NCBI RefSeq assembly: GCF_019697375.1
Contig: NZ_JAHCDI010000004.1
Span: 1,847,324 to 1,911,323, forward strand
Reading direction: 5' to 3'
DNA length: 64,000 nt
Source: Micromonospora tarapacensis
GTDB lineage: Bacteria; Actinomycetota; Actinomycetes; Mycobacteriales; Micromonosporaceae
Every line of letters starts with the position of its first letter. The first letter of the stretch is position 1. The position numbers and the translations under genes are program-made. Positions 1 to 9,610 of the stretch are shown one piece after another. The notes beneath the pieces are model-generated. The model saw only the letters and a list, made by a program, of their open reading frames with translations, ran no database searches and had not been told where the DNA came from.

Positions 1-1503
1 GGGCCTGGGCCGCCAGCACCTCGAAGCGCGCCGGGTCCAGTTCCGCGGCGACCTGCTCGGCGGTGAACATCATCTCCGGGTAGTGCATGCGGTGCACCGT
101 GGTCCACAGGTCCGACGGGTGGTGCCCGACGATCAGCAGCCGGCCACCCGGTGCCACCGCGTCGGCGAGCCGGGTGAACAGCTCCCGCCGCTGCTCCGGC
201 GGCAGGTGCATGAACTGCGCCGACACCAGGTCGTAGGCGCCCGCCGCGGGTGGCTGCCGCCGCAGGTCGGCGTGGCTCCACTCGATCCGCCCGGCCACCT
301 CGCCGCCGGCGGCGTCCGCGTGGGCGGCGGCCCGCGCCAGCGCGACGGTGGAGATGTCCACCGCGGTGACCCGCCAGCCCCGCTGCGCCAGCCACACCGC
401 GTCGGCGCCCTCGCCACAGCCCACGTCCAGGGCCCGGCCGGGGGCCAACCCTGCCACCTCGGCGACCAGTTGCCGGTTCGGCCGGCCGCTCCACACCACC
501 GGTGCGGAGCGGTAGCGCTCCTCCCAGGCCACCTCGGTGAACATGACCTCCCGCTGCCGCCGGTGCTCGGTCACCGCGTCGCGGGTGTCCTCCGCCACCA
601 GATCCATGTTGATCATCGCTGCGGCCGTCATGCCGGCGCCGGCGGCGCGGATCACCTGGGCGGACACGTCGGCGACGTTGCCGGCCACCCAGACACCCGG
701 CACGGCGGTGGCGCCGGTCGCGTCGGCCGGGATCTGCCGCCCGACGACATGACCGGCGTTCTCCACGTCGACCGGGGTCAGCCCGAGCGACTCCAGCAAC
801 GCCGAACGGGCGGTCATCCGCGACGCGACCACCACCGCGTCGAGCTCGACCACCTCGCCGGAGGCCAACCGCACCCCGGTGAGCCGGTCGTCGACCACCT
901 CCAGCGCGGCGACCCGGCCGGGTACGACGGCGATGCCCCGCGCGGCCAGCCGCTCGGCCTCCTCGGCCCCGGCTGCGCCGCGTCGTGCAGCAGCAGCCGC
1001 ACGTGCGGGCTCCACTGCCGCCACAGCTGTGCCTGGTGTGCGGCGAGCGGCCCGGTGGCGAGCACCCCGATGCGCCGGTCCCGGGCCTCCCAGCCGTGGC
1101 AGTACGGGCAGTGCAGCACGTCGCGGCCCCACCGCTCGGTCAGCCCCGGCACCTCGGGCAACTCGTCCACCAGCCCGGTGGTCACCAGCAGCCGCCGGGC
1201 CCGCACCGCGCGCCCGCCGTCGACCGTGACGACGAAGCCGGTCCCGTCGCGGGCGACCGCGTCGACCCGCCCGGCCACGATCTGCCCGCCGTAGCCGGCG
1301 ACCTCGTCCCGGCCGGCCGCCACCAGCTCGGCCGGGGGCGTCCCCTCCCGGCCGAGATAGTTGTGCACCCCGGCGGCGGGAGCGTTGCGCGGCTGACCTG
1401 CATCCACCACCAGCACCGTGCGTCGCGCCCGGGCCAGCGCCACCGCCCCGGCCAGTCCGGCGGCACCGCCGCCGACCACCACCACGTCGTACCGGTCGTC
1501 CAT
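1..1503 (-). CDS. NAD(P)/FAD-dependent oxidoreductase fused to SAM methyltransferase (3' partial, frame-interrupted)
   Basis: The N-terminal half is a thioredoxin-reductase-like flavoprotein: FAD motif VVVGGGAAGLAGA near residue 10 and a redox CPYC followed by HGWE near residue 140. The C-terminal half, read in the next frame, is a class I methyltransferase with SAM motif LDVGCGEGADAVWLA. The start is ATG at 1503. The frame changes at the CCCC run 967-970, and one extra base restores a continuous fusion. Such bifunctional proteins are known in actinomycetes; the substrate is unknown. The gene runs off the left edge. It is divergent from the XRE-cupin regulator 72 bases away, which probably controls it. 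Confidence 0.8.
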
Positions 1504-1558
1504 CTGGTCCCCCTCGTCGCTCAGTTGCCCACAGCCTGCATCGACCGCCGGAAGACGA

Positions 1559-1570
1559 CAAGTAATCTTG
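1559..1570. promoter_or_regulatory. Possible operator between oxidoreductase fusion and XRE regulator
   Basis: An AT-rich partial palindrome, CAAGTAATCTTG, lies just before the regulator start inside the 72-base divergent gap. It is the only AT-rich stretch there and could be the -10 region and/or autoregulatory site of the XRE-cupin protein. The arms match at only four of six positions, so the call is tentative. Confidence 0.3.
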
Positions 1571-1575
1571 CCGCT

Positions 1576-2168
1576 ATGGCAAACGAGGAGGCGGCGGTGC
1601 TGGCGGCGGTGGGTCCCCGGTTGCGGGCCCTGCGTAAACACCGCGGCACCACCCTGAGCGAACTCGCCGACACCACCGGCATCTCGGTGAGCACCCTGTC
1701 CCGGCTCGAATCGGGGCAACGCCGCCCCACCCTGGAACTGCTGCTGCCGCTCGCCCGCGCCCACCAGGTGCCGCTCGACGAACTGGTCGGCGCGCCGGCC
1801 GTCGGCGACCCCGGGTCCGCGCCCGCCCCATCGTCCGCCACGGCATCACGTTCCTGCCGCTGACCCGCCGCACCGGCGGCCTACAGGCGTTCAAGCAGAT
1901 CCTGCCACCCCACACCCCCGCCGACCCGCAGCCACAGTCCCACGAGGGCTACGAGTGGCTGTACGTGCTCTCCGGCCGCCTCCGGCTGCGCCTCGGCGAA
2001 CACGACCTGATCCTCGTCGCCGGCGAGGTCGCCGAGTTCGACACCCGGGTACCGCACTGCGTGGCCAACCCCGATCCGGAACCCGCCGAGGTGCTCAACC
2101 TGTTCGGCCCGCAGGGTGAACGACTGCACGTGCGGGCCCGCCCCGCCACCGGCACGACCGGCACCTGA
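1576..2168 (+). CDS. XRE-family regulator with C-terminal cupin (frame-interrupted)
   Basis: Residues 1-75 form an XRE helix-turn-helix (TLSELADTTGISVSTLSRLE), the usual DNA reader of HipB/PuuR-type regulators. Residues 90-195 form a small cupin (YEWLYVLSGRLRLRLGEHD and a later VPHCVANP) that normally senses a small ligand. The two halves are in different frames; one missing base in the CCCC at 1809-1812 explains this and gives 197 residues, normal for the family. The start ATG at 1576 is the first in frame after the divergent promoter. Likely regulator of the neighbouring oxidoreductase-methyltransferase. Confidence 0.8.
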
Positions 2169-2194
2169 CCCTCAGGCGGTGCACGGAGACGAAG

Positions 2195-2222
2195 TCGGGG
2201 CGCGGCGTACGCCGCGCCCCGA
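2195..2222. terminator. Perfect palindrome, likely bidirectional terminator
   Basis: Thirteen-base arms around a TA centre (TCGGGGCGCGGCG and its complement) sit 27 bases after the XRE-cupin stop, between convergent genes. No U-tract follows, as is common in high-GC actinomycetes. Confidence 0.7.
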
Positions 2223-2639
2223 TGCTCCCAGGCCCCTCCCGGCCGGTGCGGCGGGATGTGGCACGTCGACCTTCGGACCGACCGGACGGCGACTGGCTGC
2301 CCCCGTCGGGCCGTTGTCTACTGGCCGTGCACCCCACCCTGCCCGTACACCGGTAACTGCGGCCGGTTCGCGCCGCCCCGCCGACCCCCGCCCGCTGGAC
2401 CTGGCCGCCGCGACTGAACATGCACCATGTCGCTCGGCCAGCGGACGAAGGGACGAAGCGAACAGCAGCCGCTTCCCGTGGTAGGACTCAAAGACGGTAC
2501 GTGGCAGACCCCCGACCTTGTCAACCCACCACCGACGAGTCGTCGCGCCCCCTCGGCGTGTCGCACCGGCAGACCGGACGAACCCGGCGCCCGCACCGCC
2601 ACCACCAACCGCCCGAGCCGCACGACACCCGGGGCACCC
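2223..2639. other. Intergenic, no convincing gene
   Basis: About 420 bases lie between the terminator and the end of the reactivase gene. The open frames here are proline/arginine-rich readings with no recognisable domain. A short direct repeat GGACGAAG occurs twice near 2443-2457. No tRNA, riboswitch or B12-box-like element was seen. Confidence 0.5.
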
Positions 2640-3969
2640 TCAGCCGATCAGGGGCCGCAGCAATGCCCTGGCCGCCACCGGATGCTCCGCCGCCAGCAGT
2701 CCCGCTGCGGCCAGCACGTAGTCGGTGTCGACCACCGGCCGCGCCGCCCGGGGCAACGCCCACCCACCGGCGTGATCAGCCAACACCGCCGCCAGCACCC
2801 CCACCGCGTCGTCGCCCCGGGCATGCCGCAACACCCCACCCGAACCGACCAGCAGCCGCACGTCCCGCAGATCCCGCCCGACCCGCTCCCCGGTGCCCAC
2901 CCCACGGGCGTGCCGGCGCAGCGCCACCGTCGCCGCCAACGCCGCGATCCGCGCGTCCACCGCCCGCCCGGCGTCGTCGACCGGCAGGAACCCCGGCACC
3001 GCCGCCCGGGCCACCGCAGCCGCCGCCAACCCCTCCCGCTCCCCGCCGCCACGAGGCGCTCCTCGGCCGCGGCACGCACCACCCCCGGGGCACTCCACCG
3101 CAACCCCAGGTCACCCTCGACGGTCCGGGCCCGCCACAACGCGCCGGCCACCTCCCGACCCGGCCCACCGGCCCGCTCGTCGGGAGTCAGTACCGAATAC
3201 ACGTCCGTGGTGGCGCCACCCACATCGACCACCACCAGGTCACCACCGACCACGTCGGCGAGGCTCTCCACCCCGGTCAGCACCGCGTCCGGGGTCGCCG
3301 CCCGCACCAGCCGCACGAACCGGCCACCCCGCGACAACCGCTTGCCGCCGATGACATGCCGCAGGAACACCCGCCGGATCGCCGACCGCGCCGACGACGC
3401 CGCCAGCACCCCGATGCGGGGCAGCACATTCTCCGCCACCGTCACCGGCACCCCCGCGGCAGCCAACACCGCCTGCAACCCGTCCCGGACCTCGACGTTG
3501 CCGGCGAGCACCACCGGCACCCGCCACCGGGCCCGCGCCAGGCGGGTCGCGTTGTGGGTCAACGTCTCGGCGTCCCCACCGTCGGTGCCACCCACCAGCA
3601 GCACCACGTCCGGGCGCGCCGCCCGCAACGCCGTCAGCTCCGCCCGACCCAGCCGCCCGGCGGCCACGTGCACCACGTCCGCCCCGCCGACAGACCCACC
3701 CGCCGGCCCGCCTGCGCGGTGACCAGCGACTCGTAGCCGACAACGGCCAGCCGCAACCCACCACCGGCCGACGAGCACACGAACCACGGCACATCGCCGC
3801 ACCCCAACCCGGCCGTGGCGGCCGCGACCGCCGCGTCCAGGCCGTGCAGCACATCGGAATCCACGGTGGTCGGCGCCGCCGCCGCCGACACCAACCCACC
3901 ACCGTCGAGGTCCACCACCGCGACCTTCGTGTACGTCGAACCGACGTCGGCGCAGACCGCGACGTTCAC
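2640..3969 (-). CDS. GlmL/MutL-type ATPase, probable aminomutase reactivating chaperone (two frame breaks)
   Basis: An ASKHA-fold ATPase of the methylaspartate-mutase accessory (GlmL) family: N-terminal phosphate loop CADVGSTYTKVAVVDL and a second motif VDVGGATTDVYSV. Family members are thought to swap damaged cobalamin out of B12 aminomutases, so next to kamD/kamE the likely client is lysine 5,6-aminomutase (inference). The GTG start at 3969 overlaps the kal stop. The frame shifts at the CCCC runs 3682-3685 and 3041-3044, each by one missing base. Corrected length is 443 residues, normal for the family. Confidence 0.8.
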
Positions 3970-4358
3970 GCCGACGCGGGCACGACCACCGTGCCGGTGG
4001 CCGTCACCGCCACCACCGGCGGATCGAGCACCTCCGCGGCCGACCCACCCCGGTCCGGGCGACCCCGACACACCACCACACACCTCAGCTCCACCGTGCG
4101 GCTGCGCTCACCCACCCGGCTGACCCGACCGGTCACCTCCACCACGTCACCGGCCCGCACCGGCGCGTGGAACCGAACCTCGGCATACCCGGCGAACAGC
4201 CCCTCGTCACCGTCGGTCCGGATGCACACCTCCGTGGCCACATCCCCGAACAGACCCAACGCGTACGCCCCGTCGACCAGGTTCCCCGCGTAGTGCGCGT
4301 GCGAATACGGCACATACCGCCGATGCGTCACCGTCAAACCCAACCGCGCGTCACTCAT
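3966..4358 (-). CDS. kal: 3-aminobutyryl-CoA ammonia-lyase
   Basis: A 130-residue hotdog-fold protein with the family segment YVPYSHAHYAGNLVDGAYAL, followed by LFGDVATE. Kal removes ammonia from L-3-aminobutyryl-CoA to give crotonyl-CoA, the last specific step of lysine fermentation. Start ATG at 4358; the stop overlaps the GTG of the reactivase by GTGA. Its place behind kamD/kamE and near kdd supports the assignment beyond the fold alone. The gene for the preceding CoA-dependent cleavage enzyme (Kce) is not in the window. Confidence 0.85.
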   Translation of the reverse strand: MSDARLGLTVTHRRYVPYSHAHYAGNLVDGAYALGLFGDVATEVCIRTDGDEGLFAGYAEVRFHAPVRAGDVVEVTGRVSRVGERSRTVELRCVVVCRGRPDRGGSAAEVLDPPVVAVTATGTVVVPASA

Positions 4359-4371
4359 GACGGCACTCCGC

Positions 4372-4397
4372 GGCGCCTCGTGCCGCCACGAGGCACC
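4372..4397 (-). promoter_or_regulatory. RNA hairpin between kamE and kal
   Basis: Eleven-base arms with a four-base loop lie in the 76-base gap between kamE and kal. The single mismatch is a G-U wobble only in the minus-strand transcript, so the structure is fully paired in the kam mRNA and not in the opposite strand. It may partly terminate, protect or process the transcript. Confidence 0.45.
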
Positions 4398-4434
4398 ACG
4401 ACACCGCGTTGATGATGCACTCGCTGACGCTCGC

Positions 4435-5187
4435 TCATGCCGACCTCGCCTTCCTGTCCGTGACCAACGCGTGGACCAGATAGGACGCCACCTCACCCGG
4501 CGTGGTGCCCCGACCGAAGATCCGATCCACCCCCAACTCGGCGGCCTGCGACTCGTCGAACCGCGGCCCACCCACGATCAGCAACGGCCGCCGGCCCGCC
4601 GGCAGCGCCTCCCGGAACGCCGCCGACATCTCCCTCGTGTTGTGCAGATGCGCGTCACGCTGGGTCACCACCTGTGACACCAACACCGCGTCGGCCCGCG
4701 CCACCCGCGCCGCCTCGACCAACTCCGGCACGCTGACCTGAGCCCCCAGGTTCGTCACCGACAACTCCCGGTAGTACTCCAGGCCCTTCTCCCCCGCGAC
4801 GCCCTTCACATTGAGGATCGCGTCGATGCCCACCGTGTGCGCGTCCGTGCCGATGCACGCCCCCACCACCGACAGCTTGCGACGCAACCGCCGCTTCACC
4901 ACCGCGTTCACCTCCCTGGCGCTCAGCAGCGGAAAGTCCCGCTCCACCACCCGCACCGCCGACAGATCCACCAGATGGTTCACCCGCCCGTACACCACGA
5001 AGAAGGTGAACCCGCCACCCATCTGCTTCGCGTGCACCAGCAACGCCGGATCGATACCCATCCGGTTCGCCAACTGGACCGCCGCACCCTCGGCCCGCTT
5101 GTCATGCGGCACCGGCAACGTGAACGACACCTGCACCATGCCGTCACCGGTGGTGTCCCCGTACGGCCGCACGACCGCCCCGCTCAT
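4435..5187 (-). CDS. kamE: Lysine 5,6-aminomutase, small (beta, B12-binding) subunit
   Basis: A 250-residue protein with the base-off cobalamin motif DAHTVG at residues 115-120 (cobalt ligand His117) and, eleven residues later, Lys128 in ILNVKG. This matches the His133/Lys144 pair of clostridial KamE, where the lysine forms the PLP imine. The C-terminal Rossmann-like B12 domain follows (LIVGGPRFDESQAAELG). With KamD it moves the terminal amino group of beta-lysine to C5, giving 3,5-diaminohexanoate. The ATG at 5187 overlaps the kamD stop (ATGA), indicating coupled translation. Confidence 0.93.
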   Translation of the reverse strand: MSGAVVRPYGDTTGDGMVQVSFTLPVPHDKRAEGAAVQLANRMGIDPALLVHAKQMGGGFTFFVVYGRVNHLVDLSAVRVVERDFPLLSAREVNAVVKRRLRRKLSVVGACIGTDAHTVGIDAILNVKGVAGEKGLEYYRELSVTNLGAQVSVPELVEAARVARADAVLVSQVVTQRDAHLHNTREMSAAFREALPAGRRPLLIVGGPRFDESQAAELGVDRIFGRGTTPGEVASYLVHALVTDRKARSA

Positions 5188-6782
5188 ACCGGCCGCTCCA
5201 GAATCTCGGTGGCCGGGTTGTAGTAGTCCACCTCATGCCGCGCCACCCCGGCCAGACCCTTACCCCGATCCGCCGGCCGCTTCATGATCCCGAACGTGCC
5301 CTCGGCGATCGCCGTCAACAACGACTGCTCACCGATCCGCTCCAGCAACCGCACCGCCTCACCCAGCACCCGATGCGCCCGCCGCTGGATGAACCCGCCC
5401 GGCGCCGGCAGGAAATCCTCGTGCAAACCGCCCGCCGCACCCAACACGTACCGCACGTTCTGCAACGCGATGTCCCGATCCGACAACCACGGCGTCACCA
5501 CCGCCTCGGTCATCATCCCCACCAACAGGATCCCCTGCCCGGTCATGGCACCCACCAGGTTGAAGAACCCGTCCAGAAGGTTGCCCCGGAACACGTCACC
5601 GGTCATGTGCTTCGTCGGCGGCATCCACTTCAACGGCGCGTCCGGAAACAACTCCCGCGCCAGCAACGCGTGCGCCAACTCCAACCGGAACGACTCCGGC
5701 ACCTCCGGGTTGATCTCGAACGCGTGCCCCAACCCCAACTGCCAGTCCGCCAACCCCGCCTCGTGCGCGAAGTACTCGTTGAGCAGCTGCGACACCGTCA
5801 CCGTGTGCGCCTCCTCCACCGCGTCGGCGGTGGTGAGGTAGTTGTCCTCACCGGTGTTGATGACAATCCCCGCCCGCGCGTGCACCTGCCGGGAGAACCG
5901 CTGGTCCACGAACGTCCGAACCGGATTGATGTCGCGGAACAGAATCCCGTACATCGAATCGTTGAGCATCATGTCCAGACGCTCCAGACCCGCCAGGATC
6001 GCCATCTCCGGCATGCACAACCCCGACGCGTAATTCGTCAGCCGCACATACCGGCCCAACTCCTTCGACGACGAGTCCAGCGCCGCCCGCATCAACCGGA
6101 AATTCTCCTGCGTGGCGTACGTGCCCGCGAACCCCTCCCGGGTCGCCCCCTCCGGCACGTAGTCCAGCAGCGACTGCCCCGTCGACCGGATCACCGCCAC
6201 CACATCCGCCCCCGCCCGCGCCGCCGCCTGCGCCTGCGGGATGTCCTCGTAGATGTCCCCCGTCGCCACGATCAGATAGATCAACGGACGCCGACCGCCA
6301 CCGCCCGGCCCGTCCACCCCACGCTCCACCGCCGCCCGACCCCCGTACCGCCGCACCAGACGCTCCCGCTCGGCCCGAAGCCGGTCGATCTGCCGGATCC
6401 CCACCCCGACCGCCCTACGGGCAGCCCGCCGCGCCACCGTCGCGGCCCTCCCCGACGGCACCGCGAACCGCACCGACCCGGCAGCGGCCTTCTGCGCCAG
6501 CAACGTCACATCGGTCATCTGCTCCCGAACGAGCGCGTCGAAGACCGGCCCCGCCACCCCGTGCCCCAACCCGACGTCCGCGACCACCGCGTCCACCAGA
6601 CGATTCACCCACGGAATCCCGTCCGGATCGGCACCGGCCACCCCGGCCAACCGCAGCACCGCCCGCTCCACCGACACCGTGGTGTGACTACGCGCCAACT
6701 CGACCACCGGCCGCCCGGCCGCCCGCGCCAACTCCCGCGCCCGCGCCACCAGCACCGGATCCAGATCCAGCTTGCCGGTCAC
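5184..6782 (-). CDS. kamD: Lysine 5,6-aminomutase, large (alpha, PLP-binding) subunit
   Basis: 532 residues, the usual length, matching KamD throughout: IYLIVATGDIYEDIPQA, RYVRLTNYASGLCMPEMA, a long segment around GIVINTGEDNYLTTADAVEE, and KWMPPTKHMTGDVF. It carries the PLP/substrate TIM barrel and works with KamE and adenosylcobalamin. The GTG at 6782 is preferred because a G-rich Shine-Dalgarno-like stretch precedes it; an ATG at 6857 would run into the upstream amidohydrolase. It follows that gene by 55 bases in one minus-strand operon. Confidence 0.93.
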   Translation of the reverse strand: MTGKLDLDPVLVARARELARAAGRPVVELARSHTTVSVERAVLRLAGVAGADPDGIPWVNRLVDAVVADVGLGHGVAGPVFDALVREQMTDVTLLAQKAAAGSVRFAVPSGRAATVARRAARRAVGVGIRQIDRLRAERERLVRRYGGRAAVERGVDGPGGGGRRPLIYLIVATGDIYEDIPQAQAAARAGADVVAVIRSTGQSLLDYVPEGATREGFAGTYATQENFRLMRAALDSSSKELGRYVRLTNYASGLCMPEMAILAGLERLDMMLNDSMYGILFRDINPVRTFVDQRFSRQVHARAGIVINTGEDNYLTTADAVEEAHTVTVSQLLNEYFAHEAGLADWQLGLGHAFEINPEVPESFRLELAHALLARELFPDAPLKWMPPTKHMTGDVFRGNLLDGFFNLVGAMTGQGILLVGMMTEAVVTPWLSDRDIALQNVRYVLGAAGGLHEDFLPAPGGFIQRRAHRVLGEAVRLLERIGEQSLLTAIAEGTFGIMKRPADRGKGLAGVARHEVDYYNPATEILERPV

Positions 6783-6837
6783 GCCGCCACCCCCCGCCAC
6801 CCGACGCCGCACCGACGCACACCCGTGCCGCACACCC

Positions 6838-8406
6838 TCACGCAACCCCATCCCCATAGATCAACTCACCGCGCAACACCGTCGCCCGGCACACCGGCAA
6901 CGGCGTCGGATCCGACACCCCCCGCGCCTGGACATCCTCGGCCTGCAACACCGGCAACCCCCGCTCCACCCCCGCCGGGGTGGACCACACCGCGAACGTC
7001 GCCGGCGCCCCCAACGCCAGCACCCCCTCACCGTCCAGGTGCACCGCCCGCCACCCGCCCCGGGTGTGCGCCGCGAACGCCGCCCGCACACTCATCCGCT
7101 GCACCGGACTGTGATGCGCCGCCGCCGCCCGCACCGACCCCCACGGATCCAACGGCGTCACCGGCGAATCCGAACCAAACGCCAACGCCACCCCGACCGC
7201 GTGCATCGCACCCATCGGATTCGACGCCAACGACCGGCCCAACCCCAACCGCGTCTCGTACATCCGGCCCGCGCCACCCCACAACCGGTCGAACGCCGGC
7301 TGCATCGACGCCACCACCCCGTACTCCACGAACCCGGCGATCAACCGCCGATCCATGATCTCCGCATGCTCCACCCGGTGCCGCGCCGCCCGCACCCGAT
7401 CCGTCCCCAACCTCCCCGCCGCCGCCGCGAAACCCTCCAGCACCGTCGAGATCGCCGCGTCACCGATCGCGTGGAACCCGCCCTGCATCCCGTGCGCCGC
7501 ACAGTCCAACAGATGATCACGAACCTGCTCCGCGCTCAGATACCCGTGACCACACCCGGCACCATCGGCGTACGCCTGCGACAGATGGGCCGTCCGCGAC
7601 CCCAACGCACCATCGGCGAACAGGTCACCCCCGGCACCCACCGCACCCAGCGCCCGCGCCCGCGCCGCACCACCCAACTCACCCCAGTACCCGTACACCT
7701 CCGGCACCCCCGCCCCGGAGATCGACAACAACCCGGTGAAATCCTCCTCGTCGGAGATCTCCGGCCCACCACACTCGTGCACCGCCGCGATCCCCAACGA
7801 CGCCGCCCGCGCCAACGCCACCCGCTGCGCAGCCACCCGCTGCGCCCGCGTCACCGACGCCCGCGCCACCGCCCGCACCACATGATGCGCATCGCGCCGC
7901 AACCACCCCGACCCGTCGTACCCGGCCGCATCCACCGCCTCCGGACACGCCGCCAGCAGCGCCGAGGAGACCAGGGCCGAGTGGATCGACGCCTGCGACA
8001 GGTACACCCGCCGGCCGCCGGCCGCCCGACCCAACTCCGCCGCCCCCGGCGGCTGCGCCACCGGCCACGTCGACTCGTCCCAACCGTGCCCCAGCACCAC
8101 CGCATCCACCGGCAACCGCGCCGCGAACGCCGACACCGCGTCCAGCAGACCACCGGCCGACCGCACTCCGGACAGATCCAGCCCCGACAGCACCAACCCG
8201 GTGTCGCTGACATGCACATGCGCATCCACGAACGCCGGCGTCACCAGCGCACCGTCCAGCTCCACCACCCGGTCCGCCGCCGGCGCGTCCACGTCCGCGC
8301 CCAGCCAGACGATCCGCCCGTCCCGCACGAGCAGCGCCGTCGCGGACGGGTCCGCCGGGCAGTGCAGCACACCGGCGCGATACAACGTCGAGGGGTTGTT
8401 CGTCAT
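6838..8406 (-). CDS. Amidohydrolase family protein (YtcJ/AepA type)
   Basis: 522 residues with the metal-dependent amidohydrolase pattern: VTPAFVDAHVHV near residue 60, AVHECGGPEISDEEDF, GFHAIGDAAI, RHRVEHAEIMD and AFGSDSPVTPLDPW near the end. Family members hydrolyse amides or imines, often with a Zn or Fe centre. The start ATG at 8406 is 5 bases from the kdd stop, so it is co-transcribed with kdd and kamDE. Its place between Kdd and KamD suggests it acts on a beta-lysine-pathway intermediate or on an acylated or cyclised by-product; the substrate is unknown. Confidence 0.85.
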   Translation of the reverse strand: MTNNPSTLYRAGVLHCPADPSATALLVRDGRIVWLGADVDAPAADRVVELDGALVTPAFVDAHVHVSDTGLVLSGLDLSGVRSAGGLLDAVSAFAARLPVDAVVLGHGWDESTWPVAQPPGAAELGRAAGGRRVYLSQASIHSALVSSALLAACPEAVDAAGYDGSGWLRRDAHHVVRAVARASVTRAQRVAAQRVALARAASLGIAAVHECGGPEISDEEDFTGLLSISGAGVPEVYGYWGELGGAARARALGAVGAGGDLFADGALGSRTAHLSQAYADGAGCGHGYLSAEQVRDHLLDCAAHGMQGGFHAIGDAAISTVLEGFAAAAGRLGTDRVRAARHRVEHAEIMDRRLIAGFVEYGVVASMQPAFDRLWGGAGRMYETRLGLGRSLASNPMGAMHAVGVALAFGSDSPVTPLDPWGSVRAAAAHHSPVQRMSVRAAFAAHTRGGWRAVHLDGEGVLALGAPATFAVWSTPAGVERGLPVLQAEDVQARGVSDPTPLPVCRATVLRGELIYGDGVA

Positions 8407-8410
8407 GGCC

Positions 8411-9471
8411 TCAGTCTGCCGCCAGCCGAGCCTCGAACAGACCACGGACCCCCGGCTCGCCGCGCAGCAGACCCAGCGCCAACTCCGCGTGCCCCGGCAC
8501 GTACCCGTTGCCGACCAGCATCGTCACGTCCGCCGCCAGGCCCTCCGCACCCAGCGCCGCCGCGGCGAAACTCGTCGCCATCGAGAAGAAGATCACCGTG
8601 CCGCCGTCCGCGGTGGCCAACACCGCACCGTGCTCGCAGCCCGGCACGTCCACGCAGACCACCGTCACGTCGGCCGGCACACCCAACGCCGCGGTCACCG
8701 CCGTCGACAACGCCACCGGGTCACGGGCGTCGGCCAGCGCCACCGCGTCGGCCAGCCCCGCCGCCGCCAGGGCGGCACGCTCCGCGGCCACCGGCACCAC
8801 CCCGACCGTACGACCCGCACCCGCCCGCCGAGCCGCCGCCAACGACAGCGAACCACTCTTGCCCGCACCACCGATCACCGCCACCGTGACCCGCCGGGCG
8901 TCCCCTCGGCCGCCCGCTCGGCCACGTACCGCGACACCACCCGGGCGGTCAGCGCCGGCGCACCGCACACGTCCAGCACCGCCAGGGACAGCTGCGGGTC
9001 CAGATCCGCCGGCAGCACCGCCACGATCGACCGGGCGAACAGGATCGCGTGCCCGTCGCAGGGGGCCTGCTCGCCGCGCCCGTCCCAACCGGCCAACCCG
9101 TCGGTCACCACCAGCGGGGTCAGCGTCAGCGACACCAGGGTGGCCACCCGCTCGCCCGCCTGGAGCCCCAGCGGCGAGCGCCGCCCGACCTCCTCGACCG
9201 TACCGATCAGCATCCCGCCCGAACCGGTCACCGGGTTCTGCATCTTGCCCCGGGTGGTGATGATGTCGAGGACCTCGGCGCGCACCGCGTCGCCGTCCCC
9301 ACCGTGCCGCTCGAACAACTGCCGGAAGCTCGCCGCGTCCAGGTTGATCCGTTCGACCCGGATCCGCACCTCGTTCGGCCCGATCGTCGGGCGGGCATCC
9401 AGCCGCCAGGCGGCCTGCGGCAGCACCCCCGCCGGTTCCACGACGCGGTGCAGACCCACCGGTGATGTCAC
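8411..9471 (-). CDS. kdd: L-erythro-3,5-diaminohexanoate dehydrogenase (frame-interrupted)
   Basis: Corrected length is 353 residues, as expected for Kdd. The N-terminal half has RGKMQNPVTGSGGMLIGTVE; the C-terminal half has a Rossmann NAD(P) site VAVIGGAGKSGSLSLAAARR and ends with VTMLVGNGYVPGHAELAL. It deaminates 3,5-diaminohexanoate oxidatively to 5-amino-3-oxohexanoate. The halves lie in neighbouring frames; one missing base in the run 8902-8905 explains the break. The GTG at 9471 has a strong GGGAGG upstream. It heads the minus-strand kam operon, divergent from kamA. Confidence 0.88.
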
Positions 9472-9522
9472 GCCGACCTCCCTGTCCAGCCGTCTGAAGC
9501 CCCGACCCGGGCTCGCACAACG

Positions 9523-9564
9523 GGAAAACTTCCGGCAGAATAATTTCTTTGCCGGATATTTTCC
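9523..9564. promoter_or_regulatory. Large AT-rich palindromic operator between kdd and kamA
   Basis: Two 15-base arms, GGAAAACTTCCGGCA (9523-9537) and TGCCGGATATTTTCC (9550-9564), match at 13 of 15 positions around a 12-base spacer GAATAATTTCTT. This is by far the most AT-rich stretch of the lysine locus and lies midway in the 139-base divergent gap. It looks like the binding site of a dimeric or tetrameric regulator controlling both directions, plausibly an Lrp/AsnC-type protein responding to lysine (inference). Confidence 0.65.
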
Positions 9565-9610
9565 AGTAGCCTCGGCCCGCTGATCACCGACACAAGCCAG
9601 AGGAGGGGCC

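Noticed and set aside
2420..3736. Long proline/arginine-rich open frames on the plus strand across the reactivase gene
   Set aside because: They mirror the GC-biased codons of the minus-strand gene and have no recognisable domain.
5235..8889. Two plus-strand open frames of about 700 codons opposite kamD and the amidohydrolase
   Set aside because: Composition is dominated by Arg, His and Pro, typical of antisense readings of high-GC genes; the minus strand encodes clear enzymes.
2169..9610. Cobalamin riboswitch for the B12-dependent kam operon
   Set aside because: No B12-box-like GCCACTG element or matching fold was seen in the leader or gaps.
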